A stretch of DNA of 20,142 nt from Silene noctiflora (GCA_009801015.1 VHZZ01001449.1:129854-149995); one strand, 5' to 3'; positions 8,875 through 19,231 are shown, counted from the stretch's first letter. Translations and numbers: made by a program. The notes: a model not told the origin generated them from the letters alone.

Positions 8875-9348
8875 CAGGGTTGTTTACGAGACGAGACAGT
8901 TCGGGAGCAACTCGAGTTCGGGCTCGGCTCGAGAGCTTAACGAGTCAAGTCGGGGTAACGTTGGCTCGGCTCGAAAAGCCCATGAGCGGCTTGAACTTGT
9001 GTAATTAGATAAGATATTATTCATATTTTATAAAAAAAAATTGTCATGATGATTATAAATTTGTATCACACATATAAAAAATATCTTATTGATTTTCAAA
9101 TATTTGTACGTAAACTTTCGAGCCTTATTATTGAAAATATCGAGAGAGAAAGAAACGAAAATCTAACAATTATATATAGGCTCGAGTTAAGCTCGAGCGC
9201 GTTAAAACTCGCAAGCTTGATAACAAGCACAATTTTTTCAAGCTTGGGTAAGCTCGATATCTGTTCGAGCTCGAGTTTTACTTTATGAGCACAAGCCGAG
9301 CAAGGCCAAGCTCGAGTTCGGCTCGGCTCGTTAACACCCCTAGTATAC
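8875..9348 (+). mobile_element. Non-autonomous DNA transposon (hAT-like), second copy of the family at 1074-1601
   Basis: The left end CAGGGTTGTTTACGAG and right end CTCGTTAACACCCCTA, followed by GTATAC, match the element in the RlmN-like exon in form: YAGGGnTGT at one side, ACACCCCTAGTWTAC-like at the other. Flanking TTGAAAC occurs at 8868-8874 and 9349-9355 (7 bp perfect). The arms repeat GGCTCGGCTCGAG and GCTCGAGTT, the centre is AT-rich, and no transposase is present. A short open frame at 9046-9288 lies wholly inside and is not credible as a gene. Confidence 0.6.
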
Positions 9349-9356
9349 TTGAAACT

Positions 9357-9869
9357 TAGGCCTCATTTGGTTGATTCATGGAACAAAGCGTTTTGCTTGT
9401 GACAGACACTATTCGTCACAAGCTGAAGACGGATAGTGCCCCTCTCACAATAAGGCAAGTGGGAGGGCAAGTGGGGGAAATGGAGCACCCCATAGATAGT
9501 GTCACTTGCATATTGTGAGAGGGGCACTATTCGTCTTCAACTTGTAACGGATAGTGTCTGTCTTCAACGAGAATTTGTGTTCATGGAAATTTTAAAATTC
9601 CATGAATTGTGGTTTTTTGAGATTGTTTAGTTACCTCATTTTTTTTATAAAATGGGGGAGTTTCATACTCCATAAGAGTTTCCAACCCCTATATGATAGG
9701 AAATTTAACTACCTAGCCATGGTCATTGGAAACTCCTAGGAAACAAACTCCAGCATGAACAACCAAACGTATTATGGCAATTCAGGTAAATTTCGATGTA
9801 GGAATTAAAATCATATGCATTACAAACTAACACATCAATTTAATTCATGTATGAACAAAACGAGGCCTA
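9357..9869. mobile_element. MITE with TAGGCCTCATTTGG ends
   Basis: The left end TAGGCCTCATTTGGTTGATT and the reverse complement of the right end (TAGGCCTCGTTTTGTTCATA) form the terminal inverted repeats. It starts immediately after the target repeat of the preceding element. GGCC-TC-TTTGG ends resemble PIF/Harbinger (Tourist) or related MITEs. Flanking bases are TTA on the left and TAA on the right, so only TA can be read as a duplication and the superfamily stays open. It is interrupted by the nested element at 9384-9579. Confidence 0.5.
9384..9579. mobile_element. Mutator-like MITE nested in the preceding MITE
   Basis: Long terminal inverted repeats: the left arm GACAGACACTATTCGTCACA continued to AGTGCCCCTCTCAC aligns with the reverse complement of the right arm (GACAGACACTATCCGTTACA continued likewise), about 55 bp in all. 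It is flanked by a perfect 9-bp direct repeat TTCATGGAA (9375-9383 and 9580-9588). A 9-bp duplication with long inverted repeats is the hallmark of Mutator-like elements. The 196-bp element has no coding capacity. Confidence 0.7.
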
Positions 9870-9870
9870 A

Positions 9871-10109
9871 AGAAGGATTAAACAGAACTTGCATAAACTG
9901 TAGGAAGGCTTTGCGTAATAATTAAAGTTGGTACGTCTTCTGTACAGGATCGGTCCTAAACATTTTGAGACCCCATACAAAATTGTAAAATGGGACATGA
10001 CTCTTTAAAAATCTTTGTTCAAATAATTCATGTGTCATTATATTACTCGTATAAAATAATATAATAAAGACCTTGATGTCGGAAAATGATGGTTAATGGC
10101 AGTTATTTC
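9871..10109. other. Intergenic, nothing recognised
   Basis: AT-rich spacer without a supportable feature. Confidence 0.4.
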
Positions 10110-10293
10110 GGGCCATATTCTTTCGAACTTTATTTCAGTTTATTTCAGTTCAGTTCACCTTCATTCAGTTGAGTTCGGTTTAACTCATCTTTTTACAAAT
10201 TAGCTCTTTATTTCAGTTCAGTTCAGTTTAACTCCATTCAGTTTAGTTTGGTTCTGTTCAATTTAACTCTTTTCAATCGGAAAGAATAGGGCC
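10110..10293. mobile_element. MITE rich in TTCAGTTCAG (copy 1)
   Basis: The left end GGGCCATATTCTTTCGAAC pairs imperfectly with the reverse complement of the right end (GGCCCTATTCTTTCCGATT). The interior is made of TTCAGTTCAGTT-type repeats with an ACAAATTAGCTC centre. A related element lies at 12942-13097. No clean target duplication was found. Confidence 0.55.
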
Positions 10294-12543
10294 GAGTGAG
10301 GTTATTCAGGTAAGTTATCACTTGATTTTACAATAATATACTTGTGTAAAATGGTTTTATACAAGAACTATTGAAGTTCGAATGGTTTAAAGACGGTTTT
10401 ATATTGAATTAAACTTGGTTTTTTCGATAGTACGAGTAACTTGGCCATGAGTTCTACCTCTAAAAACTTCAACGGTAAGATATTTTGCTAATTTAACGTC
10501 TCATTCCAAAAAAGCTCATTGCCATTCATATCACTCGCTTGTAACATGTGGTGCTCTAACTTGGGTACGTGTGCCGGACATGGCAGATACATATCCAATT
10601 TGGATTTGACACGATTATAATTTTGAGACATAGGGAAGTTATCCTAATATGAGGATACAGGTGCAGAGACACGGTTTCATTCAAAGCAAAATTAAGTACA
10701 CTTTCAAATTTGAAACATTCCAAATTCTTTGAGTATTATGAAAGAAGTTTGGCAAATAAAACTTAAAAGTTGTTAAATATCATAATAAATGTCTTAGAGA
10801 TCCCTTTGTGGTGCGACTACTTGAGAGGGTCACTAGTTCAGCTCTTAACTTTGGTAGGAACAATGTTTGACTAAAAGGTAATCGAATACATGTATAATCC
10901 ATATCCTGATAGTATAGACATGTCATGTCGTGTCGACACGGGTATAATGAGAGAATCGAAATAACATAGCTTGCAATCAACAATTGATTAATAATCAACA
11001 AAAAAGTTGGTTATGGACCTATGGCAAAGTTAGATAGCAGTCTTACAATAATCTAATTTACTCGTTTATGGATATTGTCGGGAAGACCATACAGATTCAG
11101 TGTAGTCTCCTTTTCACTCCACAAGGATTAAGATCAAACAACCGAGAATTTTGTGCGCGAAATCTACATAATTATACTTTGATCATATTATCTTTCATTT
11201 ATGAATATATCAAAATTACAAAGAGGTTTTAAAGATAAATATTATTCTGTATTATATTAGTTTAAAGTAAAAAGTTCTCCAAAATTTTCCCTCCAAAAAG
11301 CATAAAGTTAAATAAGGAAATAAAAGGACTTCTTTTATTAAATTACGGAATTATTTTTTCACATACGGATTTTACTCTTACACATACATTTTTTCATTAA
11401 TCTTCCATATGATACCATTTTTCCTAAACCTAAAGTAATTAACTCTTTAAGTACCTTTTTTTTCCCAAAATCGAATCTAATTGCTCTAAAAACTTGAATA
11501 ATAGATCATAATTCTTCAATTGGTGAGGTACTTTAGTTGTTTAGTAATTATTAATATGTTTTTTTTTTTTTTGAAATTTGTAGAGTTTATCAATTTCAGA
11601 TATGTTTAGTTATTTATCAATTAATTCGAAAGAAACTTCGTCTAATAATGTACTATCTGAATCATTAGTTGTGGATTAAAGCCAAAACAGTTTTTGGAAA
11701 AGGTTAGTCGGAGAAAGGCGAAGTCGGGTTTTTGCTGTACGACATAGTTCTACATTGCTTTAGCATTCAAAAATACATTTGCATTAGTGGGTGGGTAAGC
11801 GGATTACAAAATGAGCTAATAAGGGTATGAATGGATGATGACAAATTGGGTACCAAATTTTTTGAAACAACTTCATTTGTTTACACCATTTGCATCTATT
11901 ATTTTAATTGTATTGGTTGAGAAATCGCTGTGTTTTGTCACTGGGAGAGGGGAGGCTGGACAAAGGTAGTCGGAGAAAGGAAAAATTGATGTGGGCCGGA
12001 GCATGGTTGCTCGGACTGGATTGCGGGAGGAAGGTGAAAGGAGATGGTGAAGGATAGGGAGATGAAAAATAATCAATCCAAAAAAATGACAAGGATAAAA
12101 TTGTAAAGTCATACGTCCCATAAACTATTATCATTTCATCAAAATATATTCATTTAATAAAGTTATAATATTTTCACTAAAATCTAAATTATAATATTTT
12201 AATTAAAATAAGATAAATTCGCTATAATTTTATAAAATGTAAATTTCTAAATTTTAATTATTGTGTTATAATGACTTGACACCTACTTCTTCTAAAACAA
12301 AATTTTGAACTACTATTATTAGTTTAGTCACAAAAAAAAAATCATTAAATAATTTGAGAAAAAATATATATTTTAATCATTAGTTTTATATATAGTAACT
12401 GAAAAAAATTATTTCTTCATTAAATTCACATTTTATAACTTTACTCAAGTCTCTTGATTAGTTCACAATTCATTTTTTTTTCCTCCTATCGCAATGAGGT
12501 GTATGACAAATTATTGACTAATTAATTCAATATATATAAATAA
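10294..12543. other. Long AT-rich intergenic region, no gene recognised
   Basis: About 2.2 kb with stop codons throughout. The longest frames (minus strand, 11873-12134 and 10780-11001) lack introns, homology and plausible composition. Small stretches near 10560-10620 and 10925-10945 carry GTGTCGACACGG-like text shared with other dispersed fragments. Poly-T and poly-A tracts occur, for example at 11561-11573. Confidence 0.45.
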
Positions 12544-12584
12544 CTAGCTTAGAACCTGTGCAAAATTGTCATTTAAAATTGCAC
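12544..12584 (-). mobile_element. Helitron-like 3' terminus, opposite orientation
   Basis: On the minus strand a hairpin with GTGCAA/TTGCAC arms (plus 12558-12563 and 12579-12584) is followed by 10 nt, then CTAG (12544-12547), then T. The spacing equals that of the terminus at 2749-2776 and the tails are similar (TGATTCTAAACTAGT versus AGGTTCTAAGCTAGT). The loop here is about 13 bp longer. The body would extend to the right from 12585; its 5' end was not found. Confidence 0.5.
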
Positions 12585-12941
12585 GGACATGTATAAAAAC
12601 AATATATAAATAGTCATTTAAAATTGTATAGCTATAATATTATTCAATTTTAATATAAATGTACAACATTTTACACATACAAATTAAAGTATATTAAATT
12701 GAAATTCAACATCTATTACACTCTTAAGATTAAAAGGTACATTTCACTGATATCGGCATATCCCTATTTTTTTATTAATAATCACAGTATACATGATCGA
12801 AAAAATTCAAATTAAAAGGTACACGTAGAAAATAAGTATCGTATAGCTTAAGAGCTATACATCTTCACAGTTTTTTTCCCCCATAAGTTTTTAACACTAA
12901 TACAACAATGTTCGTGTAATTATTAACGATATAGTACAAAA

Positions 12942-13097
12942 TGAGCTATGTGTAGTTAAGTTCAGCTCTATTCAGTTAAGTTCAGTCCAACTCATGTCTT
13001 CACAAATTTAACTCTTACTTCAATTGAGTTTGGTTCAATTCAGCTCCATTAAGATCAGTTCAGTTCAACTCTTTTCAGCCGAAAAGAACATAGCCTA
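12942..13097. mobile_element. MITE rich in TTCAGTTCAG (copy 2)
   Basis: It has the same orientation and text as the element at 10110-10293 (CACAAATTTAACTCTTACTTC…, CAACTCTTTTCAGCCGAAAA). Ends are GAGCTATGTGTAGTTAAG and AGGCTATGTTCTTTTCGG (right end, reverse complement), an imperfect inverted repeat. It is shorter and more degraded than copy 1. Confidence 0.45.
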
Positions 13098-13823
13098 AAA
13101 CCTGTTACTACCCATATTTTCAACGAATTGCATGCAAACTCTTACTACATGATTTTAGACTAAATTAATATTAATATTTGTACCCAACACCCTTAATAGA
13201 ATATAGTTACGTTGAAAACCACTCATTAGTAATTAGCTACTTGTTTTATTCAGAACCGCCAATATATATCCTCGTAAAAAAATCTCCTAGAACTATAAGT
13301 TTGGTACTCATGTAATAGTACGTATGTAAATAATACAAAATAGTAAAATTTATAGTATTTTACAGCTATTTTATCACAAGGTCGACGATCGAATATAATA
13401 TTAGTAGTTAATATTAATTCAAATTAAAAGTTAAAAAGCGGGTAAGTTATGCCTTTTGTCTTATTATTATGGTAAGACAGCTTGATACAAAGTAAAACAA
13501 CTAAAAATAAAAAAATCTATATATATACTGCACATGTGCAGGATCTACACTAATTCGATAACATTCACTTAGATCAACTTCCGTAATTGCTCGGATCGGT
13601 ATTAATATACCGATCTGAGATTGGGCTGTTGTGCAATGCACAGACCCATAGCCCAGACGAAAAAAGCACAGTTATTATCACACTGGTAACATCACAATTC
13701 CCATTTTTTTGTAAACAATTCCCATTTTTGTCCAAACTGGGGAGTAGAGTATGTACCAGAAATTGTCCTCAAGATTTTAATCATAGTGATTTAGTAAACG
13801 TACAGTTGTCGCTTTACTTATAG
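13098..13823. other. Intergenic upstream of ALDH10
   Basis: AT-rich, with the presumed distal ALDH10 promoter toward its right end. An open frame at 13587-13823 has no recognisable similarity and is treated as chance. Confidence 0.4.
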
Positions 13824-13830
13824 TATATTT
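13824..13830 (+). promoter_or_regulatory. TATA-like element upstream of ALDH10
   Basis: TATATTT about 80 bp before the first ATG, followed by a CT-rich leader (CTCTCACTCTCTGAGTCTCT) typical of plant 5' UTRs. Confidence 0.35.
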
Positions 13831-13907
13831 TTAACCTTTTTACAGATTCTCTCACTCTCTGAGTCTCTGTATATCCCCATTTCATTGACCTTCATTAACC
13901 TCAACAC

Positions 13908-16900
13908 ATGTCTCTTCCAAAAATGTCGATCCCTATACCAACTCGTCAGCTTTTCATCAATGGTGAATGGAGAGAACCCATCAAGAAAAATCGTATCCCT
14001 ATCATCAATCCTGCTACTGAGGAAACCATTGGTTATTTTACTTTTATTTTCTTTGCATATTTAATTTGCTTAAAAGTTGAGATTTTTGAGCTTTTTTGTT
14101 GCTTAATTTATTGTTTTTAGTAACCCTTTTGGTTGTTCTTAAATGGGTTTGCCTTAGATTTTGGGTTTAATAGATTATTTTGTAGTTTATTGAGGATGTA
14201 ATGAGTTTGGGAAATTGGTTAGATGTATAACACAAATTGTTATTTAACATTTCAGACGATAATGTCTGTTTTAATTGTAAAACGGATCCAAATAGATATA
14301 TCCATCTTAAGCAAGAGTAGCTGAAAGTTTTGATCTTATTTGAAGTTCAAGGTTTTCTGAAGATCTGATGATTTTAGCTGCTGAAAAAGTTACTGTTAGT
14401 TGAGTTTTTTTACTCTGTAGTTTTGTATCTATTGATGATTGTGTAACTTATTTGGGATAAGGATTTGTTGAGTTTTTGATCAAAGATTGAATCTTTAGAT
14501 TTGATCAGTTGTCAATATTCTATTTTTTAAATTCCAGCTTTATCAAGTTACCATATACTAGATTACTAGCAGTAGTTACACATTCTGTATTTCTGTGCTT
14601 CTGATAGATCTTTTGTTGTATAGGATCTGAAATTCGAATCTATGTTACTCTAACTCGGCTGCAAGTGTCGGGTATGACACATTGTTGGAGTGTCTGAAGG
14701 ATTATTTTCCTTGAAGTTTTCAGTTTTTTGGTCTAAATTGAAGCGATGAAGGGCTGTGTCATGTCGGACACACAGCTCGTGATCAAAGCATAGTGTTGGA
14801 GTAACATAGATTTGAATCCTGATTATGCGAATTCCTTGCCATTGGAAATTTGGAATAGATTTTGGTGTTTTGGTGTTGAGAGTTGATTTTTTTAAACAAA
14901 GTCTCATTGAGACGAACTCAGATAATATATTATCATGAGACAGTTCCATATGTGAACTAAATGGGGTGAAAGCTGCTTAAGTTAATGGGTATATGGATTG
15001 GGTTTGTAGTTAAATGGGTTTGCGACACATTATGTTAATACAAGACTGCATTTCAAGAGGAAATTGTTAAATTGGGCATATCCGCCATCATGTTTCTGTA
15101 GGTGATATTCCGGCTGCCACGGCTGAGGATGTGGAGGTTGCAGTTGCAGCTGCTCGAAATGCCCTTACTCGAAACAAGGGGAAAGACTGGGGATCTGCAA
15201 CTGGAGCTTATCGTGCTAAGTACTTGCGTGCTATTGCTGCTAAGGTATAGATTTCGTGGCATATTTTATTTTAAGCTACTACTAAATACTCGGTTCTTGC
15301 GAGTTTCCGAATATACGTGATATAAACCTGAGCCTTATGCCCAACTTCAATTTTTTATGCAGGTCACAGAGAAAAAAGATCTGCTTGGAAAGCTTGAGGC
15401 CATTGACAATGGGAAGCCATTGGATGAGGCACTATGGGACATTGTGAGCTTATACTTTTTTTTTTTTTAAGAAAAACAAATGTTTCTTTAGATAGTAATT
15501 TCTCACAGTACTGACATGATCTGCTTAATCGTTATTAATGTTTTAGGATGATGTTGCTTCATGTTTTGAATATTATGCTGATCAAGCGGAAGCCCTGGAT
15601 GCTAAACAAAAGGCTCCAATTTCCCTTCCTATGGATACATTTAAAGCTCATGTGCTAAAGCAGCCTCTTGGTGTCGTTGGCTTGATTACTCCTTGGTACT
15701 TACTTCTGTCTTTAGTTCTCTATCTTCCCAAATCCGAAAAGAAGAAGGGTAGAATTGGAGAGAATTTCCATAGGTTAGACTTGATGAAATCGTGCGGGAA
15801 CATGTGTTCACTGTGATGATCGATTAACTGGATGATTGGCCAAAGTAATAAGTGGCTGTCAGTTAAAGTAGCGTGACTGGGAATCACGTTGACACTTGTA
15901 TTTTTTTTCTTTCTCAAACTGAAATAGCTTAGTCGATGCCATCTCCATTAAAAATTGAAAGTTGGGATTCTCTATGAGTTGGTCATTTGTCAAAGCTTCA
16001 AAGCATAGAAATTTGCAGTTGAATACTTGAAAGTGATGAACATCTTTCATTTCCACCAAATATGATGATTACTTGATTAGTGATCTCCGTCTTCTTATTT
16101 TTCTCTATAGGAATTATCCGCTTTTGATGGCTACTTGGAAAGTTGCTCCGGCTCTTGCTGCTGGGTGTACAGCTGTACTTAAGCCTTCTGAGTTGGCATC
16201 TGTGTATGTTTCATGATAAAGCTTATTAAACCATGATTCGTCTTGTTCCAATGCAAATACACTAAGAAATGTTATGTATTCATGCTTTCAGGACCTGCCT
16301 GGAATTGGCTGAAGTGTGTAGAGAAGTAGGACTTCCTCCTGGTGTGTTGAATATTTTAACTGGTTTGGGTCCCGATGCTGGTGCCCCTATAGCATCTCAT
16401 CCTGATGTTGACAAGGTTCGATCTTTGCTATCATAAGTTACACCCCTTTTATCCTATTTATATTGTCCTCATTTGTCTTTGTTGGTCGAACGATATTACT
16501 TTGACCAATATATTATTTGATATACACCAGTTACAACTTTTTTAAATAATAATTTGGAAATATTTGTTCAGGAAAGTTAGAGTAGATAAGTTAAGAACGT
16601 CATTTCGCAACGTATATTTAGAGAAATCAAGGGTCAAAATTGAATTCGTCTAACCACCAAAGCCAAATTAGGACAATATACTTTAATGGATAAAGTATTT
16701 CCAAATTTTACGAAGTGCATGTGTCAACCATTAATTACTGTTCATGTCGTAGTGATACTATTTTTAATTATGTTTTAATTATGTCATGTAGGTTGCATTT
16801 ACTGGAAGTACGGCTACCGGCAGCAAGATCATGTCTTCTGCTGCCCAATTAGTCAAGGTGCGTGATATGTAATTAGTTTGATTTTACTTCTTGGATGCTG

Positions 16901-19024
16901 TTGGTTCTAACATTGACAAATCTTGCAGCCGGTTACATTAGAACTTGGAGGGAAAAGTCCGCTTGTTGTGTTTGATGATGTTGACCTTGATCAAGGTTAG
17001 TTGCTTTTAGTTGAGCCTTGTATGAGACGGTCTCACACTCTCACATGTAAGACCACGTCGTATAAGTTTTTGTTAGTTAGACGCTACACAAGTGCTTTGA
17101 TGTTAAACTTAGTTTCTCGAGGGTTTGTTCATCAGAGAAGCATTTTTGCACTTGATCCTGAAATACCTGAGAATCCTCTTTTTTTTTTTTTTTCTTTTTT
17201 TTTTTTTGTAATTTAACAGCTGCTGAATGGACTGCTTTTGGCTGTTTCTGGACAAATGGTCAAATCTGCAGTGCAACCTCTAGATTGATTTTGCATGTAA
17301 GTATCTACTCCGTATTTGTTTAGAAATTCAGCAAGAAATACATACGTTGAGGCCTTTGTTTTGGATAATTCTGCTGAATATTACTGAATTTCATTTAATT
17401 TAGTACTCCGTCCTATATTATACTTCACTCAACATTGCTCGACTTTCTCTGACCTTTAGTGAACATTCCACAACTGCAATAGGTTTTACTGTACTTTGCT
17501 TTATCTCATCATTTTTTTTGCTGAACTGAACTTATATTGTCAAATGTTCAAATATAAACCTAGAGAACATCCTTAGTTTTCTTCAATTGCTTTTATCTCC
17601 GCATGTTTGTAAGCATCCCATTCTGATTTACTTTATTATTTCAGGAAAATATTGCAGCTGAGTTTTTGGACAGGCTTGTAAAATGGGTAAAAAACATAAA
17701 AATTTCTGACCCATTTGAGGAAGGTTGCCGAATGGGGCCCGTTATTAGCAAGGGACAGGTATGATGTTTTATTCTGCATCTATTGAAGTTTTCAAAGTCC
17801 TGAACTGTGACGCCATAATATTTGCCCCATGTGCTGCAGTATGAGAAAGTTCTAAAGTTCATCTCAACAGCAAAGAGTGAGGGTGCAACTGTTCTGTGTG
17901 GAGGTTCCCGTCCCGAGGTAACAAATATCACAAAAAACTTGTTTGAGACGGTTTTTTATGTAAACTAACCCATCAACCCTATAATTACATGAAAGAATAT
18001 ATAAGGATTTGGGTTTACCTCATATGTGCGACCATCTCCTACAGGGCTCACTGGCCGGATATTCAATAACTAAATAACTAATGATGCTAAGTTGCTATGC
18101 CGTATGTGTGTTCTCTAACTAAACATTCTGTATGAACTTCTGCAGCATCTTAAGAAAGGGTATTTTGTCGAACCAACGATTATAACTGATGTAACCACAT
18201 CCATGCAAATCTGGAGGGAGGAGGTTTTCGGCCCTGTGTTATGCGTGAAAACATTTAGTTCTGAGGATGAGGCCATTGAATTGGCCAATGATACCCAGTA
18301 AGATTTATGGCTTCCCTGAAATCACTCATCTTATTATAAGCACGGTTTTGTTAATCATGACTGTCTCATACGCGAGTCATTGATATTCTTATTGCTGAGT
18401 GTCTAATGTAGATTGTTGTACGTGTTGCACAGGTATGGGTTAGGTGCGGCTGTGATATCTAAAGATCTTGACCGGTGTGAGAGGGTAACCAAGGTGAGAT
18501 CCCTCGCTTTCCAGAAAAATTACATAATCTACCAAAAACAGATTACTATTTCTGTGCTAGTTTCAGCTGCTTATACATTTTTATGTTCAATTTCGTTATA
18601 AAGGCACTCCAAGCTGGTATCGTTTGGGTCAATTGCTCACAACCATGCTTTTGCCAAGCTCCCTGGGGAGGAACGAAGCGTAGTGGTTTTGGACGTGAGC
18701 TAGGGGAATGGTAAGACCATAAACTCTTCTCTCCTCACCGCTGATCCTATTAATAATTGCTTCTTTCATTTTATTTTTCTTGTTATGGGATACACAGCGG
18801 CTATTTTGATACTCGTGTCTTACTGGTTCGAACCCAAGTCCTGAGTACCATTACTCTATGACTTCCAACGGCTGAGTTGCTGATATATGAATGACTACTA
18901 GATTCACTAATAAATGGGTTCTAATTTCGACAGGGGTATCGAGAATTACTTGAATATCAAGCAAGTGACGGAATATATATCAGATGAGCCATGGGGATGG
19001 TACAAGTCTCCTTCAAAACTGTGA
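13908..19024 (+). CDS. ALDH10: ALDH10 aminoaldehyde dehydrogenase, peroxisomal (SKL), Ile-441 type
   Basis: Fifteen in-frame exons, all GT-AG: 13908-14031, 15102-15244, 15363-15443, 15547-15695, 16111-16203, 16292-16415, 16792-16857, 16929-16995, 17220-17296, 17645-17758, 17840-17917, 18146-18297, 18433-18493, 18604-18710, 18934-19024 (1527 nt, 508 residues). ALDH10 enzymes oxidise aminoaldehydes with NAD+: 3-aminopropanal, 4-aminobutanal and, in some forms, betaine aldehyde. Visible are GSTATG (243-248) of the NAD fold, general base in ELGGKSP (E265), catalytic GQICSATSR (C299), and aromatic box Y168, W175 and W464, equal to Y160, W167 and W456 of spinach BADH. The residue equal to spinach A441 is I449 (AGIVW), the state associated with poor betaine aldehyde use. 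The C-terminus [10 protein letters not shown] ends in a PTS1 signal. A second Met at residue 6 ([11 protein letters not shown]) matches usual family starts and gives 503 residues. All key residues are intact. Confidence 0.95.
14032..15101 (+). other. Long first intron of ALDH10
   Basis: A 1,070-bp intron, the longest in the gene. It holds fragments reminiscent of dispersed repeats: GTGTCGGGTATGACAC near 14667 and CATGTCGGACACAC near 14760, each followed by TGTTGGAGT. Nothing coding was recognised. Confidence 0.6.
17939..18043. mobile_element. Small MITE-like inverted repeat in ALDH10 intron 11
   Basis: The left arm TTGTTTGAGACGGTTTTTTA with GTAAAC resembles the reverse complement of the right arm (TGTAGGAGATGGTCGCACAT with GGTAAAC). 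It shares the GAGACGG motif with the pieces at 6111-6238 and 17027. Boundaries are approximate. Confidence 0.35.
18790..18885 (-). mobile_element. tRNA-like SINE fragment in ALDH10 intron 14
   Basis: On the minus strand a box-A-like AACTCAGCCGTTGG (plus 18865-18878) and a perfect box B GGTTCGAACC (plus 18825-18834) span 54 nt, as in tRNA internal promoters. No paired acceptor stem was found, so it is read as a tRNA-derived repeat and not a tRNA gene. Confidence 0.4.
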
Positions 19025-19225
19025 GAAAATATTACAACAGGCCGTCGACACAAGGGGAATGCTGAAATGGACGACCTTAATACCTCGGCCCCTTTTTGTT
19101 GCATGAGGCCTTCCAGTGACCAAACTGATGCTTTCCGTAAAAGATATATGAGCTTGTATGTACCCTACGGAATATGGGTGTCCTTTTCTCTATTTATGAG
19201 CTTGTTTACACTCGAACATAATCTT

Positions 19226-19231
19226 AATAAA
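19226..19231 (+). promoter_or_regulatory. Poly(A) signal of ALDH10
   Basis: AATAAA about 200 bp after the stop codon, preceded by T-rich sequence with TTGTATGT and TTGTTTAC, a plausible plant far-upstream region. Confidence 0.5.

Noticed and set aside
9046-9288. 80-codon plus-strand open frame
   Set aside because: Lies wholly within a non-autonomous transposon and has no similarity to any protein I recognise.
10130-10280. TTCAGTTCAG tract as a CRISPR-like or satellite array
   Set aside because: Repeats are short, irregular and without spacers; they sit between inverted-repeat ends as in a MITE.
10780-11001. Minus-strand 73-codon open frame
   Set aside because: No similarity; lies in degenerate repeat-like intergenic DNA.
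11873-12134. Minus-strand open frames of 76-82 codons
   Set aside because: Overlapping frames rich in Pro/Ser/Phe from low-complexity sequence, with no recognisable similarity and no promoter or splice context.
18825-18878. A functional tRNA gene in ALDH10 intron 14
   Set aside because: Box B is perfect but the flanks do not pair as an acceptor stem.
13908-19024. Annotation as glycine-betaine-forming chloroplast BADH
   Set aside because: Overall similarity is high, but the Ile at the 441-equivalent, the C-terminal SKL and the lack of any transit peptide point to the peroxisomal aminoaldehyde form.
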